DNA from: Legionella steelei
GTDB taxonomy: Bacteria > Pseudomonadota > Gammaproteobacteria > Legionellales > Legionellaceae
DNA: 64,000 nucleotides
Reading direction: 5' to 3'
Assembly (NCBI RefSeq): GCF_001468005.1
Contig: NZ_LNYY01000021.1
Span: 637-64,636 of the forward strand
Both the position numbers and the translations under genes were made by a program. Shown one piece after another: positions 34,597-42,649 of the stretch. The stretch's first letter is position 1. Each line of letters starts with the position of its first letter. Under the pieces are notes generated by a model. The model worked only from the letters and a program-made list of their open reading frames with translations. It was not told the origin of the DNA and searched no databases.

Positions 34597-35355
34597 ATGT
34601 TAGACAGGTCTCTAGATTTTCACGATTTCAAATATAGATGGGTATTTGAGATTGCCAACTTAGTCAGGGAAACAATAACAAACGGTTCTCATTGTGTAAT
34701 AGATTTGGCTTCTGACATTGAAAAGCAAGTTTCTAAGCCTCATAAAAATACCATATTACATGATTTTATCGATTATGTAATATCTGATTATTATGCCTGG
34801 GTTCATTTCCATTACTCTATTTATGATGGGTATAGTCTCGCCGAATTCGAAGATGCTATGGAAACTAGTGAAGTTGTCCAGCTTTTTAATGATTATCAAA
34901 TTAATTTTTTAACCCTTGAGGAATATCTAAAGCAAACTAAGAATGATGCCTTTGACTACAATACAGAGTATTTAAGAACTGTACTTGAAGAGCAACTAAC
35001 TCCAACCCTAGTAATTGAGGTGTTTAACCTGTTGTTTGATGATCGCCTATTAATGAAAGAATTTAACTTATCAATAGCAAATGATATGGGAGAAAGAACA
35101 AAAAGATATGCCCGCTGGCCCAAATGGTTAGAGCGAGCTTTATTTTGTCGGGAAAAAGGACGTTGCGCCATATGTACACGAGATATAACCCCATTATTAA
35201 ATACTGTAAATAAGCCAGCTATAGATCATATAGTTCCAATTGCTCTAAACGGAGTAAACGACCCCACGAATTTGCAAATGTTGTGCCCTGGATGTAATTC
35301 GAACAAAAGTGGCCATAAAATAATTACTTCTAACCTAAAACCTCTGTATTGGTGA
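34597..35355 (+). CDS. HNH endonuclease domain protein
   Basis: 252 residues. The C-terminal ~60 residues form an HNH domain: CAICTRDIT zinc pair, then IDHIVPIALNGVND with the catalytic His, NLQMLC and CPGCNSNKSG with the second zinc pair. The N-terminal 175 residues are helical, acidic and unrecognised, probably a sensor or binding domain. It stands alone at the left end of element D, a usual place for a defence nuclease. Confidence 0.75.
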   Translation: MLDRSLDFHDFKYRWVFEIANLVRETITNGSHCVIDLASDIEKQVSKPHKNTILHDFIDYVISDYYAWVHFHYSIYDGYSLAEFEDAMETSEVVQLFNDYQINFLTLEEYLKQTKNDAFDYNTEYLRTVLEEQLTPTLVIEVFNLLFDDRLLMKEFNLSIANDMGERTKRYARWPKWLERALFCREKGRCAICTRDITPLLNTVNKPAIDHIVPIALNGVNDPTNLQMLCPGCNSNKSGHKIITSNLKPLYW

Positions 35356-35475
35356 ACACTTATTTCCTCTAAAATAGAGGCTACCCTAAAGGATTTTTAT
35401 ATTTTATGAATGAAAGGTGACACTATACACGCGCGCATCATGGGGTCTGGATTATAGGGAAATAAGGGGTGAAAA

Positions 35476-35739
35476 ATGGCAGCAGTATATTTCGATAAAA
35501 ACTTTAATATCCGTATTTCATTATTTGCTAAATCCCCAAAGACTCGAAGATCTGAAAGGGGAACATGTAACGCCAAAACTAGAAAAAGTACCCTATGTCA
35601 GGCTCCACCTGTTTGGGATAACTTTAGCGATGCTGCAGTAAATGGACGTTGTAAACTGCATGGTGGCTTGTCAACAGGGCCTAAAACTGAGGCTGGTCGA
35701 CAAGCAATCAGAGAAAGTAATCGGAGACGAAAGAAATGA
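35476..35739 (+). CDS. Small HGG-motif protein
   Basis: 87 residues. The C-terminal half has CNAKTRKSTLCQAPPVW then NGRCKLHGGLSTGPKTEAGR, a Cys/His-containing pattern seen in small proteins of phages and integrative elements. The spaced Cys-Cys-Cys-His residues could bind a metal. Function unknown. The family half is well conserved; the N-terminal 25 residues are not. It converges with the gene ending at 35755. Confidence 0.65.
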   Translation: MAAVYFDKNFNIRISLFAKSPKTRRSERGTCNAKTRKSTLCQAPPVWDNFSDAAVNGRCKLHGGLSTGPKTEAGRQAIRESNRRRKK

Positions 35740-35754
35740 AGGTTCGTTCCAAAA

Positions 35755-36108
35755 TCAAGGTTCAATTAAATTTATATTAGGGCCACTAGGTTTTACTTCT
35801 AAGGAAAGTAGCTCCTTAAGGCGGTGTTCATTCGTAAATAACCAGTTTGTTCCTTCGGATGTAATTGCATAAGCGGGATCAATAGAATCATGCGAACGAT
35901 CAATTAGTTGTTTTACTAATAAATGCTCTATATTTAGATTGAGTTTAAAATCTATAAAATTTAGAAAGTCATTATCGCCAGTAGATCTTAAGTTATCTGA
36001 AATAGTACTTTTTAATACACCTCTGCCCGACTCTGATTGGTTGGTCATTATACTGAGTAAAATGTAGATTTCAGCCTTAGATAGAAGAATTTCGTTTGAA
36101 GCACTCAT
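35755..36108 (-). CDS. Hypothetical winged-helix-like protein
   Basis: The start at 36108 is chosen because GGAG lies eight bases upstream; the longer frame to 36180 adds a basic stretch without an SD. 117 residues, mostly helical (LSKAEIYILLSIMTNQSESG, KSTISDNLRS), ending in a beta-wing-like DPAYAITSEGTNWLF. Resembles a small winged helix but no family is recognised. Divergent from the XRE regulator. Confidence 0.55.
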   Translation of the reverse strand: MSASNEILLSKAEIYILLSIMTNQSESGRGVLKSTISDNLRSTGDNDFLNFIDFKLNLNIEHLLVKQLIDRSHDSIDPAYAITSEGTNWLFTNEHRLKELLSLEVKPSGPNINLIEP

Positions 36109-36224
36109 GTTACAACTCCGCTTAATGTTATTTGATTCAACTCTCCTTTTTGTTCTTCTTGATTCCATATAACCCATCATTCACTGGGAGTGCAATTATA
36201 TCGGGTAACCCAGATTAATGCCAC

Positions 36225-36252
36225 TTATTGGGTGTGGAACTTATAGGGTGTG
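36225..36252 (+). promoter_or_regulatory. Direct repeats upstream of XRE gene
   Basis: TTATTGGGTGTG (36225-36236) and TTATAGGGTGTG (36241-36252) are direct repeats with a 16-bp period, 18 bases before the start codon at 36271. They probably form the operator of this controller-like regulator. Confidence 0.45.
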
Positions 36253-36270
36253 ATCGTTTTAACTCATTAG

Positions 36271-36513
36271 ATGAAAGAAAAACATCAAAACCTTATAAAA
36301 ATAGGGGACAGAATCAGAGAACTAAGAAAAGCCAAGGGCTTCTCGCAAGAGAGTATTGCTGATGCTTCATCTATGGGGCGTACATATATGGGTAGAGTGG
36401 AGCGAGGTGAGCAAAATATTTCTATTCAAAATTTAATCCAAATTGCATTTGCATTGAATGTAAATGTAGGGGAGCTTATCCCCCCATTAAATGAACTTGA
36501 AAATCCTGCTTAG
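36271..36513 (+). CDS. XRE-family regulator
   Basis: An 80-residue, single-domain Cro/C1 helix-turn-helix protein: IRELRKAKGFSQESIADASS, then GRTYMGRVERGEQNIS, then a dimerisation helix ending NVNVGELIPP. Length and sequence resemble restriction-controller (C) proteins and phage repressors. No restriction gene is adjacent; it may set the lysogeny-like state of element D. Confidence 0.82.
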   Translation: MKEKHQNLIKIGDRIRELRKAKGFSQESIADASSMGRTYMGRVERGEQNISIQNLIQIAFALNVNVGELIPPLNELENPA

Positions 36514-36543
36514 GAAGTTCTATTTCTCATGAAAGTGAAGGCT

Positions 36544-36954
36544 TTAATGGTCGTACAAAGTAAAGTTATGATCTATCCAATATACGATAAAGACTCTTCC
36601 GTCTCTGCGGCCAACCATAGCCGCTTTTCCATCAAACCGTAAAGCAATAAGGTTTGTATCAGGAGTTATATCTTTAGGCATGGGCGCTTTGATGGCATGT
36701 TGAGCAATTTTTTCAGTGCCTAATCCATGTTTATGAGCCTGAATAATCTCGTTCCAAGTCATTTTTCCTCGTTTCCTAAGTGCATCTGCAAGTGCAGCTT
36801 TTTGTTCCTTAGTGCAATCAGAAATACAATAATTTGGCTGTAAATGTTCTAATGAAAATAATGGCTTATAGGGATTAGTTGAAGAATTATCTGTATTTAC
36901 AGAAAAATTTTTTCCTTGTTGGATAGGAGGAGATTTTAAGCTACTTTTCGCCAT
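36544..36954 (-). CDS. Putative toxin paired with Panacea antitoxin
   Basis: 136 residues, separated by two bases from the Panacea gene upstream. The N-terminal ~45 residues look disordered. Residues ~60-136 are compact: KMTWNEIIQAHKHGLGTEKI followed by LIALRFDGKAAMVGRRDGRV and FIVYWIDHNFTLYDH, a helix-then-sheet pattern reminiscent of RelE-like folds. Known Panacea operons pair the antitoxin with many unrelated toxins, so this is the candidate toxin; activity is inferred from position. Confidence 0.6.
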   Translation of the reverse strand: MAKSSLKSPPIQQGKNFSVNTDNSSTNPYKPLFSLEHLQPNYCISDCTKEQKAALADALRKRGKMTWNEIIQAHKHGLGTEKIAQHAIKAPMPKDITPDTNLIALRFDGKAAMVGRRDGRVFIVYWIDHNFTLYDH

Positions 36955-36956
36955 AA

Positions 36957-37403
36957 TTAATTCAATTGGTTTTTAAAATAGTCTTTTAAGTCGTCATGTG
37001 AAATAACTTTATTACTTTCTGAGTCAATATTATCAAGCCAAGGGGATTCTGTATGAGTTAAATTCCTGAGTTTCCATGCTGAGAATTGACCATAAACTTC
37101 ATATATTTCATTAAGGAGATCTTGTTGTTCCTTATTGAAAACAGATGCATCAAAATCGGGATTAGGAGCCACAGCTTCATTTTTATGTTGTTTTTTTGCA
37201 TGGTAAAGTACAGGGCAAACAGGACCATGAGTCCATGCTTCAATTACCTCCGCAAATAAAGGCTTACCATACATAGCCAGGTGGAAGCCTTGTGCATAAT
37301 AAATTAATTTTTGTAATTTAAGGTTTGAGATTAATTCGCTGCCATCTTCTTCTTGTGAAGCTTTATGTAGAAAATAGTCAGCAACTTGAAAGGCTGTGTT
37401 CAT
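36957..37403 (-). CDS. Panacea-domain (DUF4065) antitoxin
   Basis: 148 residues matching the SocA/GepA-like Panacea domain: ISNLKLQKLIYYAQGFHLAM (about 25-44), AWTHGPVCPVLYH (about 57-69), and LRNLTHTESPW (about 112-122). The domain is known as an antitoxin module that neutralises diverse partners directly. An SD-like AAGGAG precedes the start. It is the first gene of the two-gene unit. Confidence 0.85.
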   Translation of the reverse strand: MNTAFQVADYFLHKASQEEDGSELISNLKLQKLIYYAQGFHLAMYGKPLFAEVIEAWTHGPVCPVLYHAKKQHKNEAVAPNPDFDASVFNKEQQDLLNEIYEVYGQFSAWKLRNLTHTESPWLDNIDSESNKVISHDDLKDYFKNQLN

Positions 37404-37495
37404 TTATTCTCCTTGTATATAGCAGCAAGTATAGCATAATATGTTAAATGAACAGATCAGGTTGATTATCAAAAAATACATTATGCTAAGATAGG

Positions 37496-39316
37496 TTATA
37501 ATTCAGAATACTCAACAATTCTCTTTGGTTTACAATCTGGTTGAGATAAGTATTGTAGAGATGGAGGATGGAACCAAAAACCTAAAGCACCTTCCCAATC
37601 ACCATTACGTTGTTTATTGCAATACAATCTACAATCCGAGGAATTAATAGTTTTTAGTTGGGATTCATTTAATTTCGCACCATTTGACTTCATTTTAATT
37701 AGATCTTCCTTACTCTTGTTTCTCCAAATACTAAAACAATTATCAGCCAAGTCTGCAATTGCTCCTGTACCTTTTATATCTAATTTGCCCGGAATTTTTG
37801 ATTCGTCCTCTGTTTTCCTCGGATGTACAACTAGATGAATCTGACAATTGTGTTGATTTTTAAAATCACAGAGCTGATCCGTAATAGTTTTTTGTAAGTT
37901 ATAATCGTCCTCAGCAATGTCTAATTTCATCAGTGAATCAATAACAAAAACATCTATGCCATAGCGTTGACGAGCATATTGAAAAACTTCTAATAACCGC
38001 TTTGATTTTGCTGTACCGACTAGATCAAATAGCCATAGTTTGTCTCCAAGCCAATCATGAATAGCATGAATATATTCAATGGATGGTTCAGCTAGAGCAC
38101 TTGCTTGTCGGGTGAGGCGCATCAATAGACGTTTTGGCTTCATTTCTAAACTTGCAATGCAAACACGAGCTCCTTGTTTCATCATATGAAGGATGACTTG
38201 GCCTAATAATTGGCTTTTTCCATGCCCATTAATTCCTGTCCAAACTGAAAGCTCACCAGGACGGAACATAATTATATCGTTTGTTTTTTCCCAAGGAGCA
38301 TTATATCCAATATGAACGCCAGGAGATGGGTAAAATTCACCAATTACTTGATTAACAAACTCACGAGCTGATTTTAGCTCTTCTGGATCAAGAGTTTTTG
38401 CTTCATCAAAACATTGATGAATAACTTCTCTAGAAACATTAGATTGTAGGCATTCATTTGCATCTTTATATGGTAATGTAACAATGTGGCAACGATGACG
38501 CCCCAATCTATCAATCAATTCAACTTTAGCTTTGTGACCTTCATCATCATTATCTAAACAGAGATATATCTGATCAAATATAGCTAGCCGATCAAACTCA
38601 TATTCAATCCAACGTTGTTTATCTCCACCGCCTCCTCCAAAGGGCACAGAGAGAGCTGGTAAGCCATATTGGTATAGGGACATTGCATCAATTTCCCCTT
38701 CACAAATAATTACCTTGCGAGCATTCGTTGGTATCTGGTTCCAACCAAATAAACAAGGCTCACAATCTGGTTCAACATAAATTTTCTTTTTATTGTTCAC
38801 TCTGTGTAATTTAAGATATTTTACTAATATAAGTTCTTCATTACGCCAATAGCGAAAAATAACATCTCCATTCCGTTCGCCAATTTGATAAGTTCGAAGA
38901 GTTTCAGCTGTAAGTTTTCTTTCATTAACCAAATAGCTCATAACAGGGGATGATAAAGCTAATTCTCCAATATTATTTAATTTAGGTTTAGCAAAGCTAG
39001 AATTCTTATGACCTTCAAACTTTTGTGGGGACGGTATACCAAGATAACGAGTTACTTCTTTAATTGCGTTAGCTAGCGTTAAATTATGCGTCAATGCCCA
39101 TAGATCAAGTAAATCACCTTTACTACCTTCTGCAAAATCTGACCAAATACCAGCTTTTTCCCCCTTAAGGCGTACTCTAAGTGATTCTCCAACTTCCCCA
39201 TGAATGCTACCAACACGCCATTCAGCCCCAGATTTCTTACCGTTCGGGAGTAAATATCTAGCAATCTCCTCTGCCCGTTGTGCAAGTTGTTGTGAAATTT
39301 CTTTAGCCATTATCAT
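37496..39316 (-). CDS. Toprim-DnaB-like primase-helicase
   Basis: 606 residues, T7 gp4/Twinkle-like order. A zinc-less N-terminal primase-type region (about 1-110) includes GIWSDFAEGSKGDLLDLW. A Toprim domain (about 195-290) has KVIICEGEIDAMS and YLCLDNDDEGHKA. A RecA-type helicase follows (about 320-590), with Walker A GINGHGKSQ and Walker B VFVIDSLMKL, plus HLVVHPRKTEDE. It should unwind and prime DNA for replication of element D. Coupled to the upstream replication gene by one base. Confidence 0.85.
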   Translation of the reverse strand: MIMAKEISQQLAQRAEEIARYLLPNGKKSGAEWRVGSIHGEVGESLRVRLKGEKAGIWSDFAEGSKGDLLDLWALTHNLTLANAIKEVTRYLGIPSPQKFEGHKNSSFAKPKLNNIGELALSSPVMSYLVNERKLTAETLRTYQIGERNGDVIFRYWRNEELILVKYLKLHRVNNKKKIYVEPDCEPCLFGWNQIPTNARKVIICEGEIDAMSLYQYGLPALSVPFGGGGGDKQRWIEYEFDRLAIFDQIYLCLDNDDEGHKAKVELIDRLGRHRCHIVTLPYKDANECLQSNVSREVIHQCFDEAKTLDPEELKSAREFVNQVIGEFYPSPGVHIGYNAPWEKTNDIIMFRPGELSVWTGINGHGKSQLLGQVILHMMKQGARVCIASLEMKPKRLLMRLTRQASALAEPSIEYIHAIHDWLGDKLWLFDLVGTAKSKRLLEVFQYARQRYGIDVFVIDSLMKLDIAEDDYNLQKTITDQLCDFKNQHNCQIHLVVHPRKTEDESKIPGKLDIKGTGAIADLADNCFSIWRNKSKEDLIKMKSNGAKLNESQLKTINSSDCRLYCNKQRNGDWEGALGFWFHPPSLQYLSQPDCKPKRIVEYSEL

Positions 39317-39317
39317 G

Positions 39318-40154
39318 TCAAATTACCCCCGCCATTAAGTCATCAGTGCTTTGAACTCCATGCCACGTGCTATATTCTTTGGCATTATTAATAAAACGCT
39401 CAATATGATCTGCATCACGAAAAATTAAGCTGATATCGTTATAGGTTTGATTACGATCATTTTTTCCCATGTTGTAAGGGGTTTTAGCACAGCCATCAAT
39501 TGCTTGTTTAAGCTCAGCAGGGGTATAACCTGATTTTAAAGTTGACTTGATTATATTTTGACGTTTCTTATCCAGCCTTGCTTTTGGACGATCCATGGTA
39601 ACTTGCCAATGTTGAAAAATTTCTTCTACAAAAATAGACGAGTTAACTTGAGAAGCAGCAATTTGTGAGGTTTCGACCTCACACATATTTATATCCTTTC
39701 TACTCCTTTCCTTTCCATTCCATTCCGTAGTCGAGGGCTCATGGAGGAGTTGCGGAGGACTATCTAATAATTCGTTTACTCCTCTAATAGTACTCAAAGA
39801 ATGATCGGCGAATTTATTGAGCTCAGATTGTGGAAGGGGGTAACGTGATGTTGGTTTATCAATACGCTGATGTTTTTTCCAGCCCGTGACCATCCAGTAT
39901 AGGGCATTATCCTCCTCATATTCGCATAATAGATTATTTTGAATAAGCTCATTGATGAGTTTTTTTATTTCAGCAGGAGAGAAATCATCTGCTGGAAAAA
40001 CTTCTGTTTTAAGACGCACGTAGGATGCAGTATGTACGCCATTATCATCACAAAAATTCCACATACCAATAAAAAGTAATCTGGCATTAAGCGAGCAAGA
40101 TAAAATTTGCTCGCTTGTCCAAAATTCTGGTTTAACTGTCCGAATGCGAGACAT
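39318..40154 (-). CDS. Phage-type replisome organiser protein
   Basis: 278 residues. The N-terminal third is a winged-helix replication domain (MSRIRTVKPEFWTSEQILSC, then WNFCDDNGVHTASYVRLKTE) typical of phage and satellite helicase-loading/initiator proteins. A variable linker and a C-terminal DnaD/DnaT-like segment (KSTLKSGYTPAELKQAIDGC) follow. It precedes the primase-helicase by one base, so both act in one replication module. Confidence 0.75.
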   Translation of the reverse strand: MSRIRTVKPEFWTSEQILSCSLNARLLFIGMWNFCDDNGVHTASYVRLKTEVFPADDFSPAEIKKLINELIQNNLLCEYEEDNALYWMVTGWKKHQRIDKPTSRYPLPQSELNKFADHSLSTIRGVNELLDSPPQLLHEPSTTEWNGKERSRKDINMCEVETSQIAASQVNSSIFVEEIFQHWQVTMDRPKARLDKKRQNIIKSTLKSGYTPAELKQAIDGCAKTPYNMGKNDRNQTYNDISLIFRDADHIERFINNAKEYSTWHGVQSTDDLMAGVI

Positions 40155-40155
40155 A

Positions 40156-40452
40156 TTAATTATCCCCCTGAGTAATAGGACCTAGATAAACATACAAAGC
40201 AATTTTATGAATAATGCCATTCCGATCCGGTTCCTTGGTCCACTCTTTGGCGATATTGTGTTTTTCTTTTAACTCTTTTATACGAGGGGGTGGGCTTACA
40301 ATTCCCATGTTATGAAAGGCAAATGTAGATCTTCTTGGATTTTCTTTGAAAGCTTTAAGCATTCTTGTTTGTTGATTGGATTTTGAATTATTATATTCGT
40401 GACAATTTTTAGAAGGGTTGCCCGGTTTTACTGGGCGATTCTTTTTAATCAT
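40156..40452 (-). CDS. Small HTH-like protein of the replication module
   Basis: 98 residues from the start at 40452, which has an SD (AAAGGGG) and lies two bases after the stop of the upstream excisionase-like gene. Residues ~25-75 (RMLKAFKENPRRSTFAFHNM, PPPRIKELKEKHNIAKEW) match the pattern of phage helix-turn-helix proteins that start with a conserved LL.AL...PLST..A segment. It probably assists replication or its control. One base separates its stop from the replisome organiser. Confidence 0.6.
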   Translation of the reverse strand: MIKKNRPVKPGNPSKNCHEYNNSKSNQQTRMLKAFKENPRRSTFAFHNMGIVSPPPRIKELKEKHNIAKEWTKEPDRNGIIHKIALYVYLGPITQGDN

Positions 40453-40454
40453 GA

Positions 40455-40670
40455 TTATACCCCTTTCCCTTGGTTTGCTACCCATTCAAAAAAGGCTGCT
40501 TCATCAATTAGTATGCGTTTACCAACTTTCTTGATAACTTTATCAAAACCATTTTTATCCTTATTGAAAATAAGATTTCGCAAACCACCAATTCGCGGCC
40601 ATTCATGGTGTTTTTCCCAATTGGGAACAGGGATATAGCGAGTATTCTGGGGGAGTTGTGTATTATTCAT
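40455..40670 (-). CDS. Excisionase/AlpA-like protein
   Basis: 71 residues: RYIPVPNWEKHHEWPRIGGL, RNLIFNKDKNGFDKVIKKVG, KRILIDEAAFFEWVANQGKG. This is the pattern of short winged-helix excisionases (a first helix, a wing and the FFEW helix). It sits in the integrase-replication cluster of element D and would act as the recombination directionality factor. Confidence 0.72.
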   Translation of the reverse strand: MNNTQLPQNTRYIPVPNWEKHHEWPRIGGLRNLIFNKDKNGFDKVIKKVGKRILIDEAAFFEWVANQGKGV

Positions 40671-40785
40671 AGATACCTCTCATTAGCGTTATACACATAA
40701 GTGAATTCTTATGTATTAAGAGGTATACCACTGGGAATACACAGCTAATTCCATTTTGTGTAGATGTGTAATTAGCGATGTATTT

Positions 40786-41289
40786 TTATTTAATGCGTTT
40801 TAATTTATATATGATATTTCGAAATGAATTGCGTTGTAGATCTTGCTCAATACCCTCCGGTGAAATCCATTTAATTACCGGATTTTTTGCAGACCAGGAA
40901 GTTACTTCTTGTAATATTGAGTCTTCATTTTGAGCAATAATTACTAATTGACTCCAAATTGCTCGAGGCGATTTATCTTTGGATTTAATATACGTTTCTT
41001 TTATAAGTGTATTAAGTGCATGTTCACGAGTTTGCACGGTTTTCTGTTTTTTTGTGGACTTATTTGTTATTGTGGGAGTTTTGTTGTCAGCCTTCGAATG
41101 ATTACCTTTGTTACAACAATTACCAAATGATTTTAACTTTAGGTTTGAATCTATTAAATCATTTATGGCAGCATTTGTTTCACTAATAATGTTTGCAGGG
41201 AGGGGCTTGATAGTATTTATTTTAAGCATTTCTGTAGCTGTTTTATGAGTCTCGGTTATGGCTTTAATAAATTTTTTGTCGATTATCAT
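40786..41289 (-). CDS. Hypothetical protein coupled to integrase
   Basis: 167 residues; its start overlaps the integrase stop by four bases, so it is co-translated. The product is Lys/Asn/Thr-rich, basic in the middle (KSTKKQKTVQTREHAL), and ends with a short domain (IWSQLVIIAQNEDSILQEVT) that occurs as a C-terminal module in other phage-type proteins. It may bind DNA. Not recognised further. Confidence 0.6.
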   Translation of the reverse strand: MIIDKKFIKAITETHKTATEMLKINTIKPLPANIISETNAAINDLIDSNLKLKSFGNCCNKGNHSKADNKTPTITNKSTKKQKTVQTREHALNTLIKETYIKSKDKSPRAIWSQLVIIAQNEDSILQEVTSWSAKNPVIKWISPEGIEQDLQRNSFRNIIYKLKRIK

Positions 41290-42362
41290 TTTCCATCCTT
41301 TGTATTGCTAAAAATTTTCTCATTCATACTTGCAACAACTTTACTTGTGTGAGCATCAGACAAATGTGCGTAACGTTTAACCATATGCAGGGTTTTATGT
41401 CCAAGAACTTCGGCAATCTCTGCTAAGGTTGCTCCGTTCATTGCTAAATAGGATGCACTGCTATGCCGCAGGTCATGCCACCGGAAATCAGCGATCCCTG
41501 CACGTTTAACTGCATTTTCAAAAGGAGTACGTAAATCGATAGGTTTTTTAAATTTGTGATTTGGGAAAACTAAATCGCATTTTAGGTGACGTATCTTTGA
41601 TAATTGTTTGATTAATTCAAAAGCGAGACCCTGTAAATGCAATGAACGTATCTCGCCATTTTTAGTTTCATGCAAAGTGATAACTTGCCTAGTAAGGTCA
41701 ATATCATGCCATTTCAACCCTAGTATTTCCATTTTTCTTGCCCCAGTGGAAAGAGCGAGTACTACAGCAGTATATAAATATTGGCTGTCACTTTTTTTAC
41801 ACTCGTCTAATAAGCGTCTCCGTTCATCATCTGATAAGTACCGTACCCTACCGCGAGGCTCTTTGGGCTTTGTAACTCGGTGTAAAGGCGAATCCTCAAT
41901 CCAGCCCCATTCTTTAACAGCAATGGTAAAAGAATGGGAAAGAGCTGCCATATATCGAACTACAGTAGAAGGAGAGCGGAGTTTGTTTCTTGTTGTGATA
42001 CCCGAAGATAGTTTGTCTCTTCGTTCTGCAATCAAAGCCGGTGATATGTCTGCTAAACAATATTGCCCAAGTTCATGTTTCCACCATTTAAGATGCAAAA
42101 TAGTATTTTTATTATTTTTAGGCTTAAGAGGTAGGATGTCTTTGATGTAGCGGTCGATCATTTCTCCAAGTGTTCTACGTTTGGCTTCTGTAGTTTTAAA
42201 ATTACGACCTTCAAGAATAGCTGCTTCAGTTTGCGCTGCCCACTTGCGAGCATCTGTTTTTCTTCTGAATGTAGCTTGCTGTGTAGGAAATCCCTTAAGC
42301 CTGACTTTAACGCGGTAACTTGGTTTGCCGTCTTTATCAACTCTTTCTTCAATGGTGGCCAT
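41286..42362 (-). CDS. Tyrosine integrase of element D
   Basis: 358 residues. The N-terminal ~55 residues are an AP2-like arm-binding domain (GKPSYRVKVRLKGFPTQQAT). The core-binding domain spans ~65-165. Catalytic residues: Arg in STGARKMEILGLKWHDIDL, Lys in the TKNGEIR hairpin, His-x-x-Arg in WHDLRHSSASYLA, His in LGHKTLHMVKRYAHL and Tyr in the same motif. It should recombine the tRNA-derived repeats and bind AGTGCCCC arms. The catalytic motifs are complete, so it may be active. Confidence 0.92.
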   Translation of the reverse strand: MATIEERVDKDGKPSYRVKVRLKGFPTQQATFRRKTDARKWAAQTEAAILEGRNFKTTEAKRRTLGEMIDRYIKDILPLKPKNNKNTILHLKWWKHELGQYCLADISPALIAERRDKLSSGITTRNKLRSPSTVVRYMAALSHSFTIAVKEWGWIEDSPLHRVTKPKEPRGRVRYLSDDERRRLLDECKKSDSQYLYTAVVLALSTGARKMEILGLKWHDIDLTRQVITLHETKNGEIRSLHLQGLAFELIKQLSKIRHLKCDLVFPNHKFKKPIDLRTPFENAVKRAGIADFRWHDLRHSSASYLAMNGATLAEIAEVLGHKTLHMVKRYAHLSDAHTSKVVASMNEKIFSNTKDGK

Positions 42363-42499
42363 AAATAAACATCAATACACATAAGTAGCCACACACTATA
42401 ATATGTCCCAAAAAATAGCAACATCAGTTAGTTAATCCTATGGGTAATTATGATAAGATTATGAAAAATTGAAATATATATTCATATACAAGAAGTCAT

Positions 42500-42518
42500 G
42501 GGGCACTAGTGGGACAGT
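42500..42518. promoter_or_regulatory. Inverted arm boxes upstream of the integrase
   Basis: GGGGCACT (42500-42507) and GGGACAGT (42511-42518) are reverse-complement versions of the AGTG(C/T)CCC boxes at the element ends, again 11 bp apart. They lie ~140 bases before the integrase start. They may be an autoregulatory integrase site or mark an older junction. The rest of 42363-42649 shows nothing further. Confidence 0.5.
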
Positions 42519-42649
42519 AATTTTAAAAACTCAATATTTTGTATTAAAAATTTTTTTTAAAAAAAGATCTTAGTTGCTATATTTAACGGATAACCCAGGT
42601 ATCTATAGCTGGATCGATTAGAAACAGTTCTTAAATTGGATTAATAACA

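Noticed and set aside
35417-35872. Frames of 74 and 76 residues around the HGG protein
   Set aside because: They overlap the HGG-motif gene in other frames and have no conserved motif.
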